NCBI GenBank assembly: GCA_964425255.1
Contig: CAYRMV010000004.1
Location: 1 to 59,100 of the forward strand
Origin: CAYRMV01 sp964425255
GTDB lineage: Bacteria; Bacteroidota; Bacteroidia; Flavobacteriales_D; Crocinitomicaceae
Direction: 5' to 3'
DNA length: 59,100 nt
Made by a program: the position numbers and the translations under genes. This document shows, one piece after another, positions 41,998 to 51,300 of this stretch. Every line of letters starts with the position of its first letter. Position 1 is the stretch's first letter. The notes under the pieces were generated by a model, which ran no database searches, was not told the origin of the DNA, and saw only the letters and a list, made by a program, of their open reading frames with translations.

Positions 41998-42189
41998 ATG
42001 GTAGAATTAAGCAAGAAAATCTTAACGAAAGTCAGCTTCGACCCCAAGCTCTTTCAGAAGGAACTGCTCAAAGCAATTTCATGGATCAACGACAAAGATG
42101 AAATCCGCGCATTGAGGCAATGGTGTCAACAAGAGTTTGGTCGAAAATATCCCGTTATATTACAACATGCATTTGCTGGGTCGCATTAA
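41998..42189 (+). CDS. Small conserved Bacteroidota protein
   Basis: A 63-residue cytoplasmic protein: MVELSKKILTKVSFDPKLFQ, then an amphipathic helix and LRQWCQQEFGRKYPVILQHAF. I recall near-identical small proteins (MV-L-SKKIL-KVSFD--LF-KEL-KAI-W-) across Bacteroidota, with no known function. Its leader is unusual. A GGAGG lies at 41976-41980, rare in this phylum. A four-codon frame, ATG CTA TGG TAG, begins at 41993 and overlaps the true ATG. The terminator hairpin starts inside its last codons. Confidence 0.7.
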   Translation: MVELSKKILTKVSFDPKLFQKELLKAISWINDKDEIRALRQWCQQEFGRKYPVILQHAFAGSH

Positions 42190-42204
42190 GCGGCCCTTTT
42201 TTTT
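42178..42204 (+). terminator. Terminator after the 41998 gene
   Basis: GGGTCGC (42178-42184) and GCGGCCC (42190-42196) form a 7-bp stem (one T-G pair) with a 5-nt loop, followed by eight T. It separates convergent genes. Confidence 0.8.
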
Positions 42205-42208
42205 GCTA

Positions 42209-42676
42209 CTACTCAAACGAAATCAACACAGCACCTTTGTCTACCACATCGTTGGCAGCAATTTTGATTTCGGAAACCACTCCAACTCCTTCGGATTTAA
42301 GTACGTTTTCCATTTTCATCGCTTCGAGGGTTAACAATTCTTGTCCCACTTCGATGGAGTCGCCAACCTGAACGGCTACCGAAACGATACGTCCTGGCAT
42401 AGGTGATTGCAATTGTTTTAGTTTGCGCACTTTCACTTTGTCTAAACCAAGTTCAGCAATCAAAGCATCCAACGGACCTTCCTTCTCGATTAAAAATTCG
42501 CGGTGATTGATTTTTATGCGCAATTTGCGGTCTTCCAGTTTTTCTTCCAGAACTTCACCGTGGTATTTTTCTCCCTTGTAAGAAATGGTAAAGAAAGTTC
42601 CATTTTCCCAAGAAACCGATGCTTGGTGGTTGGGAACTACTTTTTCTCCGTCTAATTTCCATTTTTGTGCTGACAT
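42209..42676 (-). CDS. Biotinyl/lipoyl-domain protein (acyl-CoA carboxylase biotin carrier)
   Basis: A 155-residue protein from the ATG at 42676. The C-terminal 70 residues are a biotinyl domain (SPMPGRIVSVAVQVGDSI ... LTLEAMKMEN). The biotin-accepting Lys is about residue 121 in the canonical AMKM motif. The N-terminal half is a beta-rich linker domain, as in the carrier subunits of Bacteroidota propionyl-CoA/methylmalonyl-CoA carboxylases. It would carry carboxybiotin between biotin carboxylase and carboxyltransferase subunits, but neither partner gene is in the window. It is single and converges with the small gene at 41998. Confidence 0.87.
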   Translation of the reverse strand: MSAQKWKLDGEKVVPNHQASVSWENGTFFTISYKGEKYHGEVLEEKLEDRKLRIKINHREFLIEKEGPLDALIAELGLDKVKVRKLKQLQSPMPGRIVSVAVQVGDSIEVGQELLTLEAMKMENVLKSEGVGVVSEIKIAANDVVDKGAVLISFE

Positions 42677-42842
42677 ACCTTTTCGTTTGGACGGTAAATG
42701 TACAAATAAACACATGTTTTTTTAACATGTTGTTTGAAAAAATAGCAAAATCTCCCTGAAAACCGAAAACGATGAAGTTCGGAGTGCATTTGTTTGCACA
42801 GAAACAAATAATTGCGCAGATTTGAACTCCAAATTAGAAAGT

Positions 42843-45476
42843 ATGAAGTTTGTTTATGGACTAGCCGGATTGGTATTTTTGAGTGCTTGTGGTGTTTTTC
42901 AAAAAGATAAAAATCAAGAAATAACGCAAGGAGAGTATTGGGAAGAAGAACCCGAATTCTTGGAAGAAGATGCTCCGATGATTGATGAAAATCTTACTCG
43001 ACCGCGCTATCAGGCTACAGAAACCGTTTTTACGGATTTGATTCATACTAAACTAGAGGTTAGTTTTGATTGGACAAAATCGTGGATGTATGGAAAAGCG
43101 ACCATCACCGCAAAACCGCATTTTTATGCTTCTGATAGTTTGTTTCTGGATGCCAAAGGAATGGAGATCAAGTCTGTTTTGTTGAATCAACAAGCACTTA
43201 AATACCGCTATGATGGCGAAAATTTGCGAATTCAGTTGGATAAAAAATATACCCGAAACGAAAAATACACCATCGAAATTTCCTACATCGCTAAGCCAGA
43301 TGAGCGTGAAACGTCAGGCAGTGCGGCGATTACTAGCGACAAAGGCTTGTATTTCATCAATCCAAAGGGAGAAAATAAAAACCAAATGCCGCAAATTTGG
43401 ACGCAAGGAGAAACGGAAGCGAGTTCGGTTTGGTTCCCAACAATCGATGCGCCGAATGTGAAAACCACGCAGGAAATTTTCATCACTGTCGATGCAAAAT
43501 ATGCTACTTTATCCAATGGAAAACTGATTAAGTCGAACAAAAACGCAGATGGAACCCGAACGGATCATTGGAAACAGGACTTGCCGCACGCACCGTATTT
43601 GTTCATGATGGGAATCGGAGAATTCAAAGTGGTGAAAGATTCTTACACACGTCCAGATGGAAGTAAAATGGAGGTAAATTATTATGTGGAACCAGAATGG
43701 GAACAACATGCACGCGCCATTTTTGGTGAAACACCTCGAATGATCGCCTATTTTTCGGATTTATTGAAAGTTCCGTATCCGTGGGACAAGTACCATCAAA
43801 TTGTTGTGCGTGAATACGTTTCAGGTGCGATGGAAAATACAGGAGCGGTAATCTTTGGCGATTATGCATATAAAACCGACCGCGAATTATTGGATGAAAA
43901 CGATCAGTCGACGATTGCACATGAATTGTTTCACCATTGGTTTGGCGATTTGGTTACCTGTGAATCGTGGTCGAACTTACCGTTGAATGAATCGTTTGCC
44001 AATTATTCGCAATACTTATGGGATGAGCATCGCTTTGGTTTGGACGAAGCGGATTACCAAGCTGAACAACAAATGTATGGCTACATGCAAAACGCTGCTA
44101 ACGCAGGGCATCACAACTTGATTTGGTTTGATTACGATGACAAAGAGCAAATGTTTGATGGACATTCCTACAACAAAGGCGGACGAATTTTGCACATGTT
44201 GCGCAATTATGTAGGTGATGAAGCCTTCTTCTTGGCTCTTTCCAAATACTTGAAAGACAATCAGTTTAAGGCTGCTGAAATTCATCATTTGCGTTTGGTT
44301 TTTGAAGAAATTACAGGAGAAGACTTGAACTGGTTTTTCAATCAATGGTTCTTTGATGATGGACATCCTGAATTGCAAATCGATGAGTATTTTTCTGCAG
44401 CGAACGGGGAAGTTGTATTGACGATTACGCAATTGCAAAGCACGTTTGACCATCCGATTTTCCGCTTGCCAGTCGATATCGCAGTGGTGGATGATGCAGG
44501 GAAAAAAGTACACCGTGTTGTATTAGACAAGGTGGTGAACAAAGTGGTTTTGCCTGTAAAAGGAAAATTGAAAACAGTTATTTTTGACGAAAGTCAAACC
44601 TTGTTGGCCGAAGTGACTTTTGACAAACCCGCGTTGGAATACGTCAACCAATATTATGCAAGTGAACGCTTTGCAGGTAGGAGGGATGCGGTTTTGTACG
44701 GATCATCAGATGATTCACCTGAATCACAAAAATTAATCTTGGATGCCTTGAAAGATCCATTTTGGAGCATTCGCCAAGAAGCGATTTCGAAAGCTGTGTT
44801 TTTAAAAGGAGACAATGTCCAAAAAGGATACGAAATCATCGAAAAAATGGTGAAAACGGATTCTGTTTCCAGTGTGCGAGAAGCTGCGATTGAGTATTTG
44901 GTGGAAGCAGCCGAACCTGCAGTAATGGAGAAAATTTTGTTGGATCGTTTGGAAAATGATTTGTCGTATCGCGTGATTGGAACAGCCTTAGCTCGATTGG
45001 GCATCTTGAATCCCGAGTTGGGAATGAAAAAAGCCAAAAGTTTAGAGAATGATCCCTCTTCCAAATTGAAATCGGGGATTGCTCAATTGTATGCCGTGAA
45101 AGGAACAAAAGACAATTTTTCCTTTTTTGATCAATTGATGCGAGAAAGTAAATTACAAGGATACGATGCGATTTATGGCTTGAATTCGTTTACGATTTTC
45201 ATGACTAGACAAGATGTTGATTTGCAAGAAAAAGCAACGGAATTGTATCGAGTTCAAAAAGAGAAAGGTGGATTTTATGTCAATATGTTTTTAGGACAAA
45301 ATGTGGATTATTTGATTAAGACGATTGAAAACAATCAATTGAAGTCGCAAGCGGAACTGCAAACATACGAGAAGAACAATCAACCTTTGTATGCGGATCA
45401 AACGCGTAAAATCATTGCACAGCAAACAAAGGTATTGACAGATTTGCGTGCTTTGATGGTAGAAATAGGAGAATAA
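42843..45476 (+). CDS. M1-family zinc aminopeptidase lipoprotein with HEAT-like C-terminus
   Basis: An 877-residue lipoprotein. From the ATG at 42843 the signal ends in LVFLSAC. It has the N-terminal beta domain of M1 peptidases, then the substrate-binding GAMEN (residues 328-332) and zinc-binding HELFHHWFGDLV with H360-E-x-x-H364. The second Glu ligand lies in NESFANY. Residues about 620-877 are HEAT-like helical repeats (SIRQEAISKAVFLKG, SSVREAAIEYLVEA). It probably cleaves N-terminal residues from peptides outside the inner membrane. It is followed by the EamA gene after 4 nt, so the two are in one operon. Confidence 0.93.
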   Translation: MKFVYGLAGLVFLSACGVFQKDKNQEITQGEYWEEEPEFLEEDAPMIDENLTRPRYQATETVFTDLIHTKLEVSFDWTKSWMYGKATITAKPHFYASDSLFLDAKGMEIKSVLLNQQALKYRYDGENLRIQLDKKYTRNEKYTIEISYIAKPDERETSGSAAITSDKGLYFINPKGENKNQMPQIWTQGETEASSVWFPTIDAPNVKTTQEIFITVDAKYATLSNGKLIKSNKNADGTRTDHWKQDLPHAPYLFMMGIGEFKVVKDSYTRPDGSKMEVNYYVEPEWEQHARAIFGETPRMIAYFSDLLKVPYPWDKYHQIVVREYVSGAMENTGAVIFGDYAYKTDRELLDENDQSTIAHELFHHWFGDLVTCESWSNLPLNESFANYSQYLWDEHRFGLDEADYQAEQQMYGYMQNAANAGHHNLIWFDYDDKEQMFDGHSYNKGGRILHMLRNYVGDEAFFLALSKYLKDNQFKAAEIHHLRLVFEEITGEDLNWFFNQWFFDDGHPELQIDEYFSAANGEVVLTITQLQSTFDHPIFRLPVDIAVVDDAGKKVHRVVLDKVVNKVVLPVKGKLKTVIFDESQTLLAEVTFDKPALEYVNQYYASERFAGRRDAVLYGSSDDSPESQKLILDALKDPFWSIRQEAISKAVFLKGDNVQKGYEIIEKMVKTDSVSSVREAAIEYLVEAAEPAVMEKILLDRLENDLSYRVIGTALARLGILNPELGMKKAKSLENDPSSKLKSGIAQLYAVKGTKDNFSFFDQLMRESKLQGYDAIYGLNSFTIFMTRQDVDLQEKATELYRVQKEKGGFYVNMFLGQNVDYLIKTIENNQLKSQAELQTYEKNNQPLYADQTRKIIAQQTKVLTDLRALMVEIGE

Positions 45477-45480
45477 TTTC

Positions 45481-46383
45481 ATGCAGGCCAAATGGAAATA
45501 CTATGTTTTGCTCCACGCGATTGTGTTTATGTGGGGCTTCACAGCCATTCTGGGAAAAGTAATTGAGCTCGAACCACTTTACATTGTTTGGTGGCGAGTA
45601 TTGATTGCTTTTGTTGGCTTGGGTCTTGCCATGCGCTTTATGAAAATTCCTTTGCATCTTCCTCCCAAAAAACGGTTGTGGCAAATTATTGGAGTTGGAA
45701 TCATTGTAGCGTTGCATTGGGTTACGTTCTACATTGCGATTGATTTATCGACGGCGTCGCTCGGTATTTTGTGTCTTTCTACCGTTACCTTGCACGTTTC
45801 TTGGTTGGAACCGCTCGTGATGAAAAAGCCTTTTTCCTGGTTGGAATTTTTCTTGGGTTTATTGGTGATTTACGGCTTGTATTTCGTATCAGGTGATTTT
45901 GATGAACAAGAATATTGGGCCTTGGGTTTTGGACTTTTTTCGGCTGTTTGTGCAGCTTTGTTCTCTGTTTTCAATGCGAAATTGGTGCAAGACACACCTT
46001 CAACTCAGATTACCCTTTTTGAAATGATTACGGGTTTTGTGTTCTTGTCTTTTGTTTTGTTGTTTACTGGAAAGCTTCAGCCAGCCTTGTTTGATATGCG
46101 CGTTACAGATTTGTTGTGGTTGCTTTTCCTGGGCTTACTTTGTACGTCTTTTGCCTTTTTAGCAACGATTGAGGTTGTCAAAAAACTAGGTGCGTTTACG
46201 GTTTCGTTGAGCATCAATTTGGAGCCTGTTTACACCATCGTACTTGCCATTTTCTTGTTGGGTGAAAATCAAGTTTTAGGAAAAGATTTTTACTTGGGCG
46301 CAGCGATGATTATTTTTGTTGTGGTTTTAAACGCCCTAATCAAAGGGTATCAACGGAAAAAATTACAAAAAAACACCATCTAA
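45481..46383 (+). CDS. EamA/DMT-family transporter
   Basis: A 300-residue inner membrane protein with ten predicted hydrophobic helices in two EamA repeats. The first ends near HLPPKKRLWQIIG...STVTLHVSWLEPL, and the second near LLCTSFAFLATIEVVKKLGAF...LEPVYTIVLAIFLLGE, typical of drug/metabolite exporters (RhaT-like). The substrate is unknown. It overlaps nothing: it starts 4 nt after the M1 peptidase and its stop directly abuts the next ATG, so it is translationally coupled within a three-gene operon. It might export amino acids, in keeping with an upstream aminopeptidase (inference). Confidence 0.9.
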   Translation: MQAKWKYYVLLHAIVFMWGFTAILGKVIELEPLYIVWWRVLIAFVGLGLAMRFMKIPLHLPPKKRLWQIIGVGIIVALHWVTFYIAIDLSTASLGILCLSTVTLHVSWLEPLVMKKPFSWLEFFLGLLVIYGLYFVSGDFDEQEYWALGFGLFSAVCAALFSVFNAKLVQDTPSTQITLFEMITGFVFLSFVLLFTGKLQPALFDMRVTDLLWLLFLGLLCTSFAFLATIEVVKKLGAFTVSLSINLEPVYTIVLAIFLLGENQVLGKDFYLGAAMIIFVVVLNALIKGYQRKKLQKNTI

Positions 46384-47058
46384 ATGTCTTCACACCACGT
46401 TGTCCGCGATTTGCAAGAACCCGCTTTGATCATAGCGAATGGTGAAGCTTGCCATGCAAATTTATTGCATCAATTATTGGAATGGAGTCCGTATATTGTG
46501 GTGCTGGATGGCGCCATGCATCGGGTGTTGGATTTGGGAATTAAAGTGGATGTTTTGCTAGGAGATTTTGACCGAAACGAACATGCTTTTGATGAAATCC
46601 GCGCGAAACAACATCCAATTGAAATCGTTCACACTCCAGATCAAAATAAAACAGATTTAGAAAAAGCGATTGATTTTTTAGTCGAAAAAGGTCACAAAGC
46701 AGTCAATATAGTTTGGGCAACCGGACGACGAGCCGACCATACGATGACGAATTTAGCCAATTTGGTTCGCTACCGTGATCGCATTACCGTGACTATTTTA
46801 GATGATTATTCGACTGTTTATTTGTTACCAAAAACACCTGCTGTTTTCCGTAAATGGTATGTCAAAGGAACGGTGATTTCGTTGGTTCCATTGGGAATGG
46901 TTGATGGAGTGACAACGCAGAACCTCAAATATAACTTATCCCATGAATCCTTGGAGTTGGGTTATCGAAATGGAAATTCGAATGAGGTAGCTGAAGATGG
47001 GATCATAGAAGTCAGTTATAAATCCGGAGATTTATTGATGATGGAGTGTCATGATTGA
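46384..47058 (+). CDS. thiN: Thiamine pyrophosphokinase
   Basis: Transfers pyrophosphate from ATP to thiamine to make the cofactor thiamine diphosphate, in the cytoplasm. It has 224 residues. Motifs: IIANGEACHANLL, VVLDGAMHRVLDLGIKVDVLLGDFDR (catalytic GDFD), HTPDQNKTDLEKAIDFL (D-Q-x-x-T-D-x-x-K-A), ATGRRADHTMTNLANL and the C-terminal SLVPLG and GLKYNL-like strand (QNLKYNLSHESLELG). All key residues are present. The ATG at 46384 directly follows the EamA stop. No thiamine biosynthesis genes or TPP riboswitch were seen nearby. Confidence 0.93.
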   Translation: MSSHHVVRDLQEPALIIANGEACHANLLHQLLEWSPYIVVLDGAMHRVLDLGIKVDVLLGDFDRNEHAFDEIRAKQHPIEIVHTPDQNKTDLEKAIDFLVEKGHKAVNIVWATGRRADHTMTNLANLVRYRDRITVTILDDYSTVYLLPKTPAVFRKWYVKGTVISLVPLGMVDGVTTQNLKYNLSHESLELGYRNGNSNEVAEDGIIEVSYKSGDLLMMECHD

Positions 47059-47070
47059 ATCAGTTGCCAT

Positions 47071-47099
47071 AAAAAAAGCCGCTCTTTATAGAACGGCTT
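47071..47099 (-). terminator. Terminator of the rimP-nusA-infB operon
   Basis: On the minus strand AAGCCG (47099-47094) pairs with CGGCTT (47081-47076), extended by a short inner stem, and is followed by a run of seven T. It lies 25 nt after the infB stop. Confidence 0.85.
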
Positions 47100-47123
47100 C
47101 CGGTAATTTTTCGTTTTTATGTA

Positions 47124-49982
47124 TTACAATTTTCTTGCAACTTCTACTTCTTCGAAGGCTTCTACAACGTCGCCAATCTTGATATCGTTGTATTTGTCGA
47201 TGTTCAAACCACATTCGAATCCACGTTTCACTTCTTTTTGATCGTCTTTGAAACGTTTCAATGAACCCAATGTACCTGTATGAACTACAATTCCATCGCG
47301 GATAATTCGGATTTTCGAGTTGCGTTTGATGACACCATCCAATACGAAACATCCGGCAATTGTACCCACTTTCGTGATGTTGAATGTTTCGCGGATTTCT
47401 GCAGAACCTGTGATTTGCTCTTGAATATCTGGAGAAAGCATTCCTTCCATTGCTGCTTTTAATTCGTCGATTGCCTTGTAGATAATCGAGTACAAGCGAA
47501 TGTCGATTTGTTCTTGTTCTGCCAATTTTCTTGCTCCGATAGTCGGACGAACTTGGAAACCAACCACAATTGCATCGGAAGCAGAAGCCAAGTTGATATC
47601 TGCTTCTGTGATTGCACCCACACCTTTGTGTACGATTTTCACTGCAATTTGTTCTGTTGACAATCCTAATAACGCATCGGATAAAGCTTCGATCGAACCA
47701 TCCACGTCTCCTTTTACGATCAAGTTCAATTCCTTGAAATCGCCAATCGCTAAGCGGCGACCGATCTCGTCCAAAGTAATGTGTTTGGTTGTACGCAATC
47801 CTTGTTCGCGGTATAATTGTTCTCTTTTCGTCGCAATGTTTCTAGCTTCGCGCTCATCATCCATGATGTGGAATTTATCTCCGGCACTAGGAGCACCACC
47901 AATACCTAAAATAGACACTGGAGTTGCTGGACCAGCTTCTTTCACTGACTTTCCATGTTCATTGTGCATAGCACGAACACGTCCATAGTGACGTCCAACT
48001 AACACGATATCTCCGACACGCATAGTTCCAGACTCAACCAATAAATTGGTCACATATCCTTTTCCTTTATCTAAGGAAGATTCAATTACAGTACCCAAAG
48101 CATTTTTGTTTGGATTCGCACGAAGGTTTAAGATTTCTGCTTCAAGCAATACTTTATCCAACAACTCTTCGATGTTCAAGTTTTGTTTTGCAGAGATTTC
48201 TTGACATTGGTATTTTCCACCCCATTCTTCTACTAAAATATTCATAGCAGAAAGTTGTTCGCGGATTTTATCAGGGTTTGCACCCGGTTTATCAATTTTG
48301 TTGATGGCAAAAACCATCGGTACGTTTGCTGCTTGCGCGTGAGAGATTGCCTCTTTCGTTTGTGGCATCACATCGTCGTCAGCTGCTACAATGATGATAG
48401 CAACGTCTGTTACTTGAGCACCACGCGCACGCATCGCTGTAAAGGCTTCGTGACCTGGCGTATCTAGGAAAGTCATTTTGCGACCATCTTTCAACGTTAC
48501 CGAGTAAGCACCGATGTGCTGTGTGATTCCTCCTGCTTCACCTGCTGTTACGTTCGCATTACGGATTTTATCCAATAAGGAAGTTTTACCGTGGTCCACG
48601 TGACCCATCACCGTGATGATTGGTGGACGAGGAATTAAGTCTTCCTCTTTATCTTCTACCGTTGGGATTGCTTCTTGTACTTCGGCACTAACAAATTCCG
48701 TTTCGAACCCAAATTCTTCTGCTACGATTTGAATCGTTTCAGCATCCAAACGTTGGTTGATAGAAGCGAAGATTCCCAGTGACATACAAGCAGAAATCAC
48801 TTGTGTTGGAGAAACATTCATCATAGAAGCTAATTCCGAAACGGTAACGAATTCGGATAACTTCAAGATTTTTTCTTGCATTTCAGCATCCAACATTTCT
48901 TGCTCACGTCGTTGAGCGATGTTGTCACGTTTTGCACGTCTGTTTTTAGACCCTTTTGATTTTCCTCCAGAGTTAGACAAACGAGCAAGAGTATCCTTGA
49001 TTTCTTTTTGGATATCTTTTTCCGTCACTTGCGGTTTAGCAGCATCGCGGTTTCCACCAGCAGGACGATTTTTATCGAATTTTCGATTTTTATTTTGGTT
49101 GTTTCCACCAGCACCTTGGTTGTTTCCACCACCTTGTTGTTGTGGTTGAGAAGCACGAGCTGGATCTACCTTTTTGATGCGTTTGCGTTTTTTGCGCGGC
49201 TCATCACCAGGTTTTCCACCTTGTGATTTTGGTTTTTCAACGGGCAATTCGATTTTACCCAAGACAGTTGGTCCTGTAAGCACTTTTCGTTCAACGCGGA
49301 TTGTTTCAATTTCTTTCGGAGGCTCCGGTTGTTTCGGTTCCTCTTTGGGAACTGGAGGTGGAGTAGGAGTCACCACTTTTGGAGATACCACAGGCTTGGC
49401 CGGAGCTTGTGGAGTTTCCATTTTTGGTTTTTGGTAATCCTGTTTTTTCTTTTTGTCTGGACGCGTTTTGCTATTGATTTTATCTAAATCGATACGACCA
49501 ATTACTTGAACTTGTACATCACCTTCACCAATTGTTTTCACCTCTTGAACAGGTTCCATTTTTGGCTCTTCTGTTTTTTCAATGGGTGCAGCTGTTTTTT
49601 CTTCAGCAACTGGTTCTTGAGCAACTGGAGCAGCTGGAGCTGGTGTTTCCTTCTTTTCGATTGGTTCACCTGCCTTTACTTTTTCCAATACAGAAATATC
49701 GAAGTCATCTTCGTCTTCCTGTGGTTTTGCTTCTGGTTTAGAATCGCGCAAAGAGATAGTTTCTCTTTTTTCACGTTTCACAGAAGTCATTTTTGCTTGT
49801 TCTTTTAATTTTTGATCATCCGCAAATTGCTTACTCAACAAGTCGTAATGATCTGATTCGAGCTTGGTATTTGGATTTGGGTCAATGTTTACCCCTTTGG
49901 AGTGCAAAAACTCCACCAAGGTTGGAACTCCGACGTTCAATTCTCTTGCTACCTTACTTAATCTATGTGTATTTCCGGCCAT
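47124..49982 (-). CDS. infB: Translation initiation factor IF-2
   Basis: A GTPase that brings fMet-tRNA to the 30S subunit and joins the subunits. It has 952 residues. An N-terminal IF2N helix-turn domain (HRLSKVARELNVGVPTLVEFL) is at residues 5-50. It is followed by a long Pro/Glu/Lys-rich linker to about 330, containing an Asn/Gln/Gly-rich tract near 280-310. A second IF2N domain follows, then the G domain with GHVDHGKT starting at residue 460, DTPGH, NKID and SAKQ, and then domains II to IV. It is the last gene of rimP-nusA-infB, 72 nt after nusA, with a terminator following. Confidence 0.98.
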   Translation of the reverse strand: MAGNTHRLSKVARELNVGVPTLVEFLHSKGVNIDPNPNTKLESDHYDLLSKQFADDQKLKEQAKMTSVKREKRETISLRDSKPEAKPQEDEDDFDISVLEKVKAGEPIEKKETPAPAAPVAQEPVAEEKTAAPIEKTEEPKMEPVQEVKTIGEGDVQVQVIGRIDLDKINSKTRPDKKKKQDYQKPKMETPQAPAKPVVSPKVVTPTPPPVPKEEPKQPEPPKEIETIRVERKVLTGPTVLGKIELPVEKPKSQGGKPGDEPRKKRKRIKKVDPARASQPQQQGGGNNQGAGGNNQNKNRKFDKNRPAGGNRDAAKPQVTEKDIQKEIKDTLARLSNSGGKSKGSKNRRAKRDNIAQRREQEMLDAEMQEKILKLSEFVTVSELASMMNVSPTQVISACMSLGIFASINQRLDAETIQIVAEEFGFETEFVSAEVQEAIPTVEDKEEDLIPRPPIITVMGHVDHGKTSLLDKIRNANVTAGEAGGITQHIGAYSVTLKDGRKMTFLDTPGHEAFTAMRARGAQVTDVAIIIVAADDDVMPQTKEAISHAQAANVPMVFAINKIDKPGANPDKIREQLSAMNILVEEWGGKYQCQEISAKQNLNIEELLDKVLLEAEILNLRANPNKNALGTVIESSLDKGKGYVTNLLVESGTMRVGDIVLVGRHYGRVRAMHNEHGKSVKEAGPATPVSILGIGGAPSAGDKFHIMDDEREARNIATKREQLYREQGLRTTKHITLDEIGRRLAIGDFKELNLIVKGDVDGSIEALSDALLGLSTEQIAVKIVHKGVGAITEADINLASASDAIVVGFQVRPTIGARKLAEQEQIDIRLYSIIYKAIDELKAAMEGMLSPDIQEQITGSAEIRETFNITKVGTIAGCFVLDGVIKRNSKIRIIRDGIVVHTGTLGSLKRFKDDQKEVKRGFECGLNIDKYNDIKIGDVVEAFEEVEVARKL

Positions 49983-50054
49983 ATATTCTTATTCTCCTAC
50001 TATTTTTTGTAGCTAATTTTTGTTTACTTGTTTGGGTAGATTCTGTTTGTTGGA

Positions 50055-51293
50055 TTAATTATCAAATTCAGCACGCAAAATTTTGTGTACTTCTTGAATG
50101 GTTTCTTCTTCTAAATCTGTACGACTTACCAAATCTTCGATTGACATTTCCAACACGGCTTTTGCTGTGTCTAAACCGATTGCTTTCAACTCGTCTAAGA
50201 TCCAGCCATCGATTTCATCTGCAAAGTCTTCTAAATCCACATCATCTACATCCACTTCACCATCGCGGTAAACATCGATTTCGTAACCTGATAATTTAGT
50301 CGCCAATTTGATGTTATTTCCACCTTTACCAATCGCAAGGGATACTTGATCTGGTTTCAAATGTACTTTTGCACGTTTTTCTTCTTCCAAGATTTCAATG
50401 GAAGTAATTTTTGCTGGCGATAAAGCACGTTGGATAAACAACTGAGGATTATTAGTAAAGTTGATCACATCAATGTTTTCGTTGCGCAACTCACGAACAA
50501 TTCCATGGATACGAGAACCTTTCATACCAACACAAGCTCCAACTGGATCGATGCGGTCATCATACGATTCAACAGCCACTTTTGCTCTTTCTCCTGGTTC
50601 ACGAACAATTCGTTTGATGGTAATCAATCCGTCGAAAACTTCTGGAACTTCCAATTCGAACAAGCGCTCCAAGAATTCAGGTGCCGTTCGAGACAAGATG
50701 ATAACTGGAGTACTGTTACGCATATCCACTTTAGCAACTACGGCACGAATCGACTCTCCTTTTTTGAAATAGTCGGATGGAATTTGTTCTGATTTAGGCA
50801 ACAACAATTCGTTTCCTTCATCGTCCAAGACCATGATTTCTTTCTTCCAAACTTGGTATACTTCACCCGTAACGATTTCACCGATACGTTCTTTGTATTT
50901 TTTGTAGATATTATCTTTCTCTAATTCTAAAATACGAGAAATTAAGTTCTGGCGTAAAGAAAGGATGTTGCGTCGTCCGAAGTCAGCAAAGCGGAATTCT
51001 TCAGAGACTTCTTCCCCAACTTCGAAATCGGGTTCAATTTTGATCGCATCCGAGTACGCAATTTCGGTATTCGAATCTTCCACCTCACCGTCTGGAACGA
51101 TTTCTTTGTTGACGAAAATCTGAACGTCTCCTTTTTCAATGTTTACAATGACATCGATGTGCTCATCGGTATTAAACTTTTTCTTTAACATCGCACGGAA
51201 AACATCTTCCAACACGTGTTGCATCGTTTGTTTGTCGATGCTTTTTAGTTCTTTAAATTCCGAGAACGACTCAACTAATTCTAAGCTATTCAT
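50055..51293 (-). CDS. nusA: Transcription termination/antitermination factor NusA
   Basis: Binds RNA polymerase and nascent RNA, modulating pausing, hairpin-dependent termination and antitermination. It has 412 residues: the N-terminal polymerase-binding domain (1-130), S1 domain (GEIVTGEVYQVWKKEIMV, about 135-200), KH1 and KH2 (about 215-345, with GACVGMKGSRIHGIVRELRNENIDVI and LAIGKGGNNIKLATKL) and a short acidic C-terminal extension instead of the E. coli AR repeats. It is preceded by rimP (7 nt gap). A terminator-like hairpin in the operon leader is a plausible site for autoregulation by this protein. Confidence 0.97.
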   Translation of the reverse strand: MNSLELVESFSEFKELKSIDKQTMQHVLEDVFRAMLKKKFNTDEHIDVIVNIEKGDVQIFVNKEIVPDGEVEDSNTEIAYSDAIKIEPDFEVGEEVSEEFRFADFGRRNILSLRQNLISRILELEKDNIYKKYKERIGEIVTGEVYQVWKKEIMVLDDEGNELLLPKSEQIPSDYFKKGESIRAVVAKVDMRNSTPVIILSRTAPEFLERLFELEVPEVFDGLITIKRIVREPGERAKVAVESYDDRIDPVGACVGMKGSRIHGIVRELRNENIDVINFTNNPQLFIQRALSPAKITSIEILEEEKRAKVHLKPDQVSLAIGKGGNNIKLATKLSGYEIDVYRDGEVDVDDVDLEDFADEIDGWILDELKAIGLDTAKAVLEMSIEDLVSRTDLEEETIQEVHKILRAEFDN

Positions 51294-51300
51294 TGCTTAC

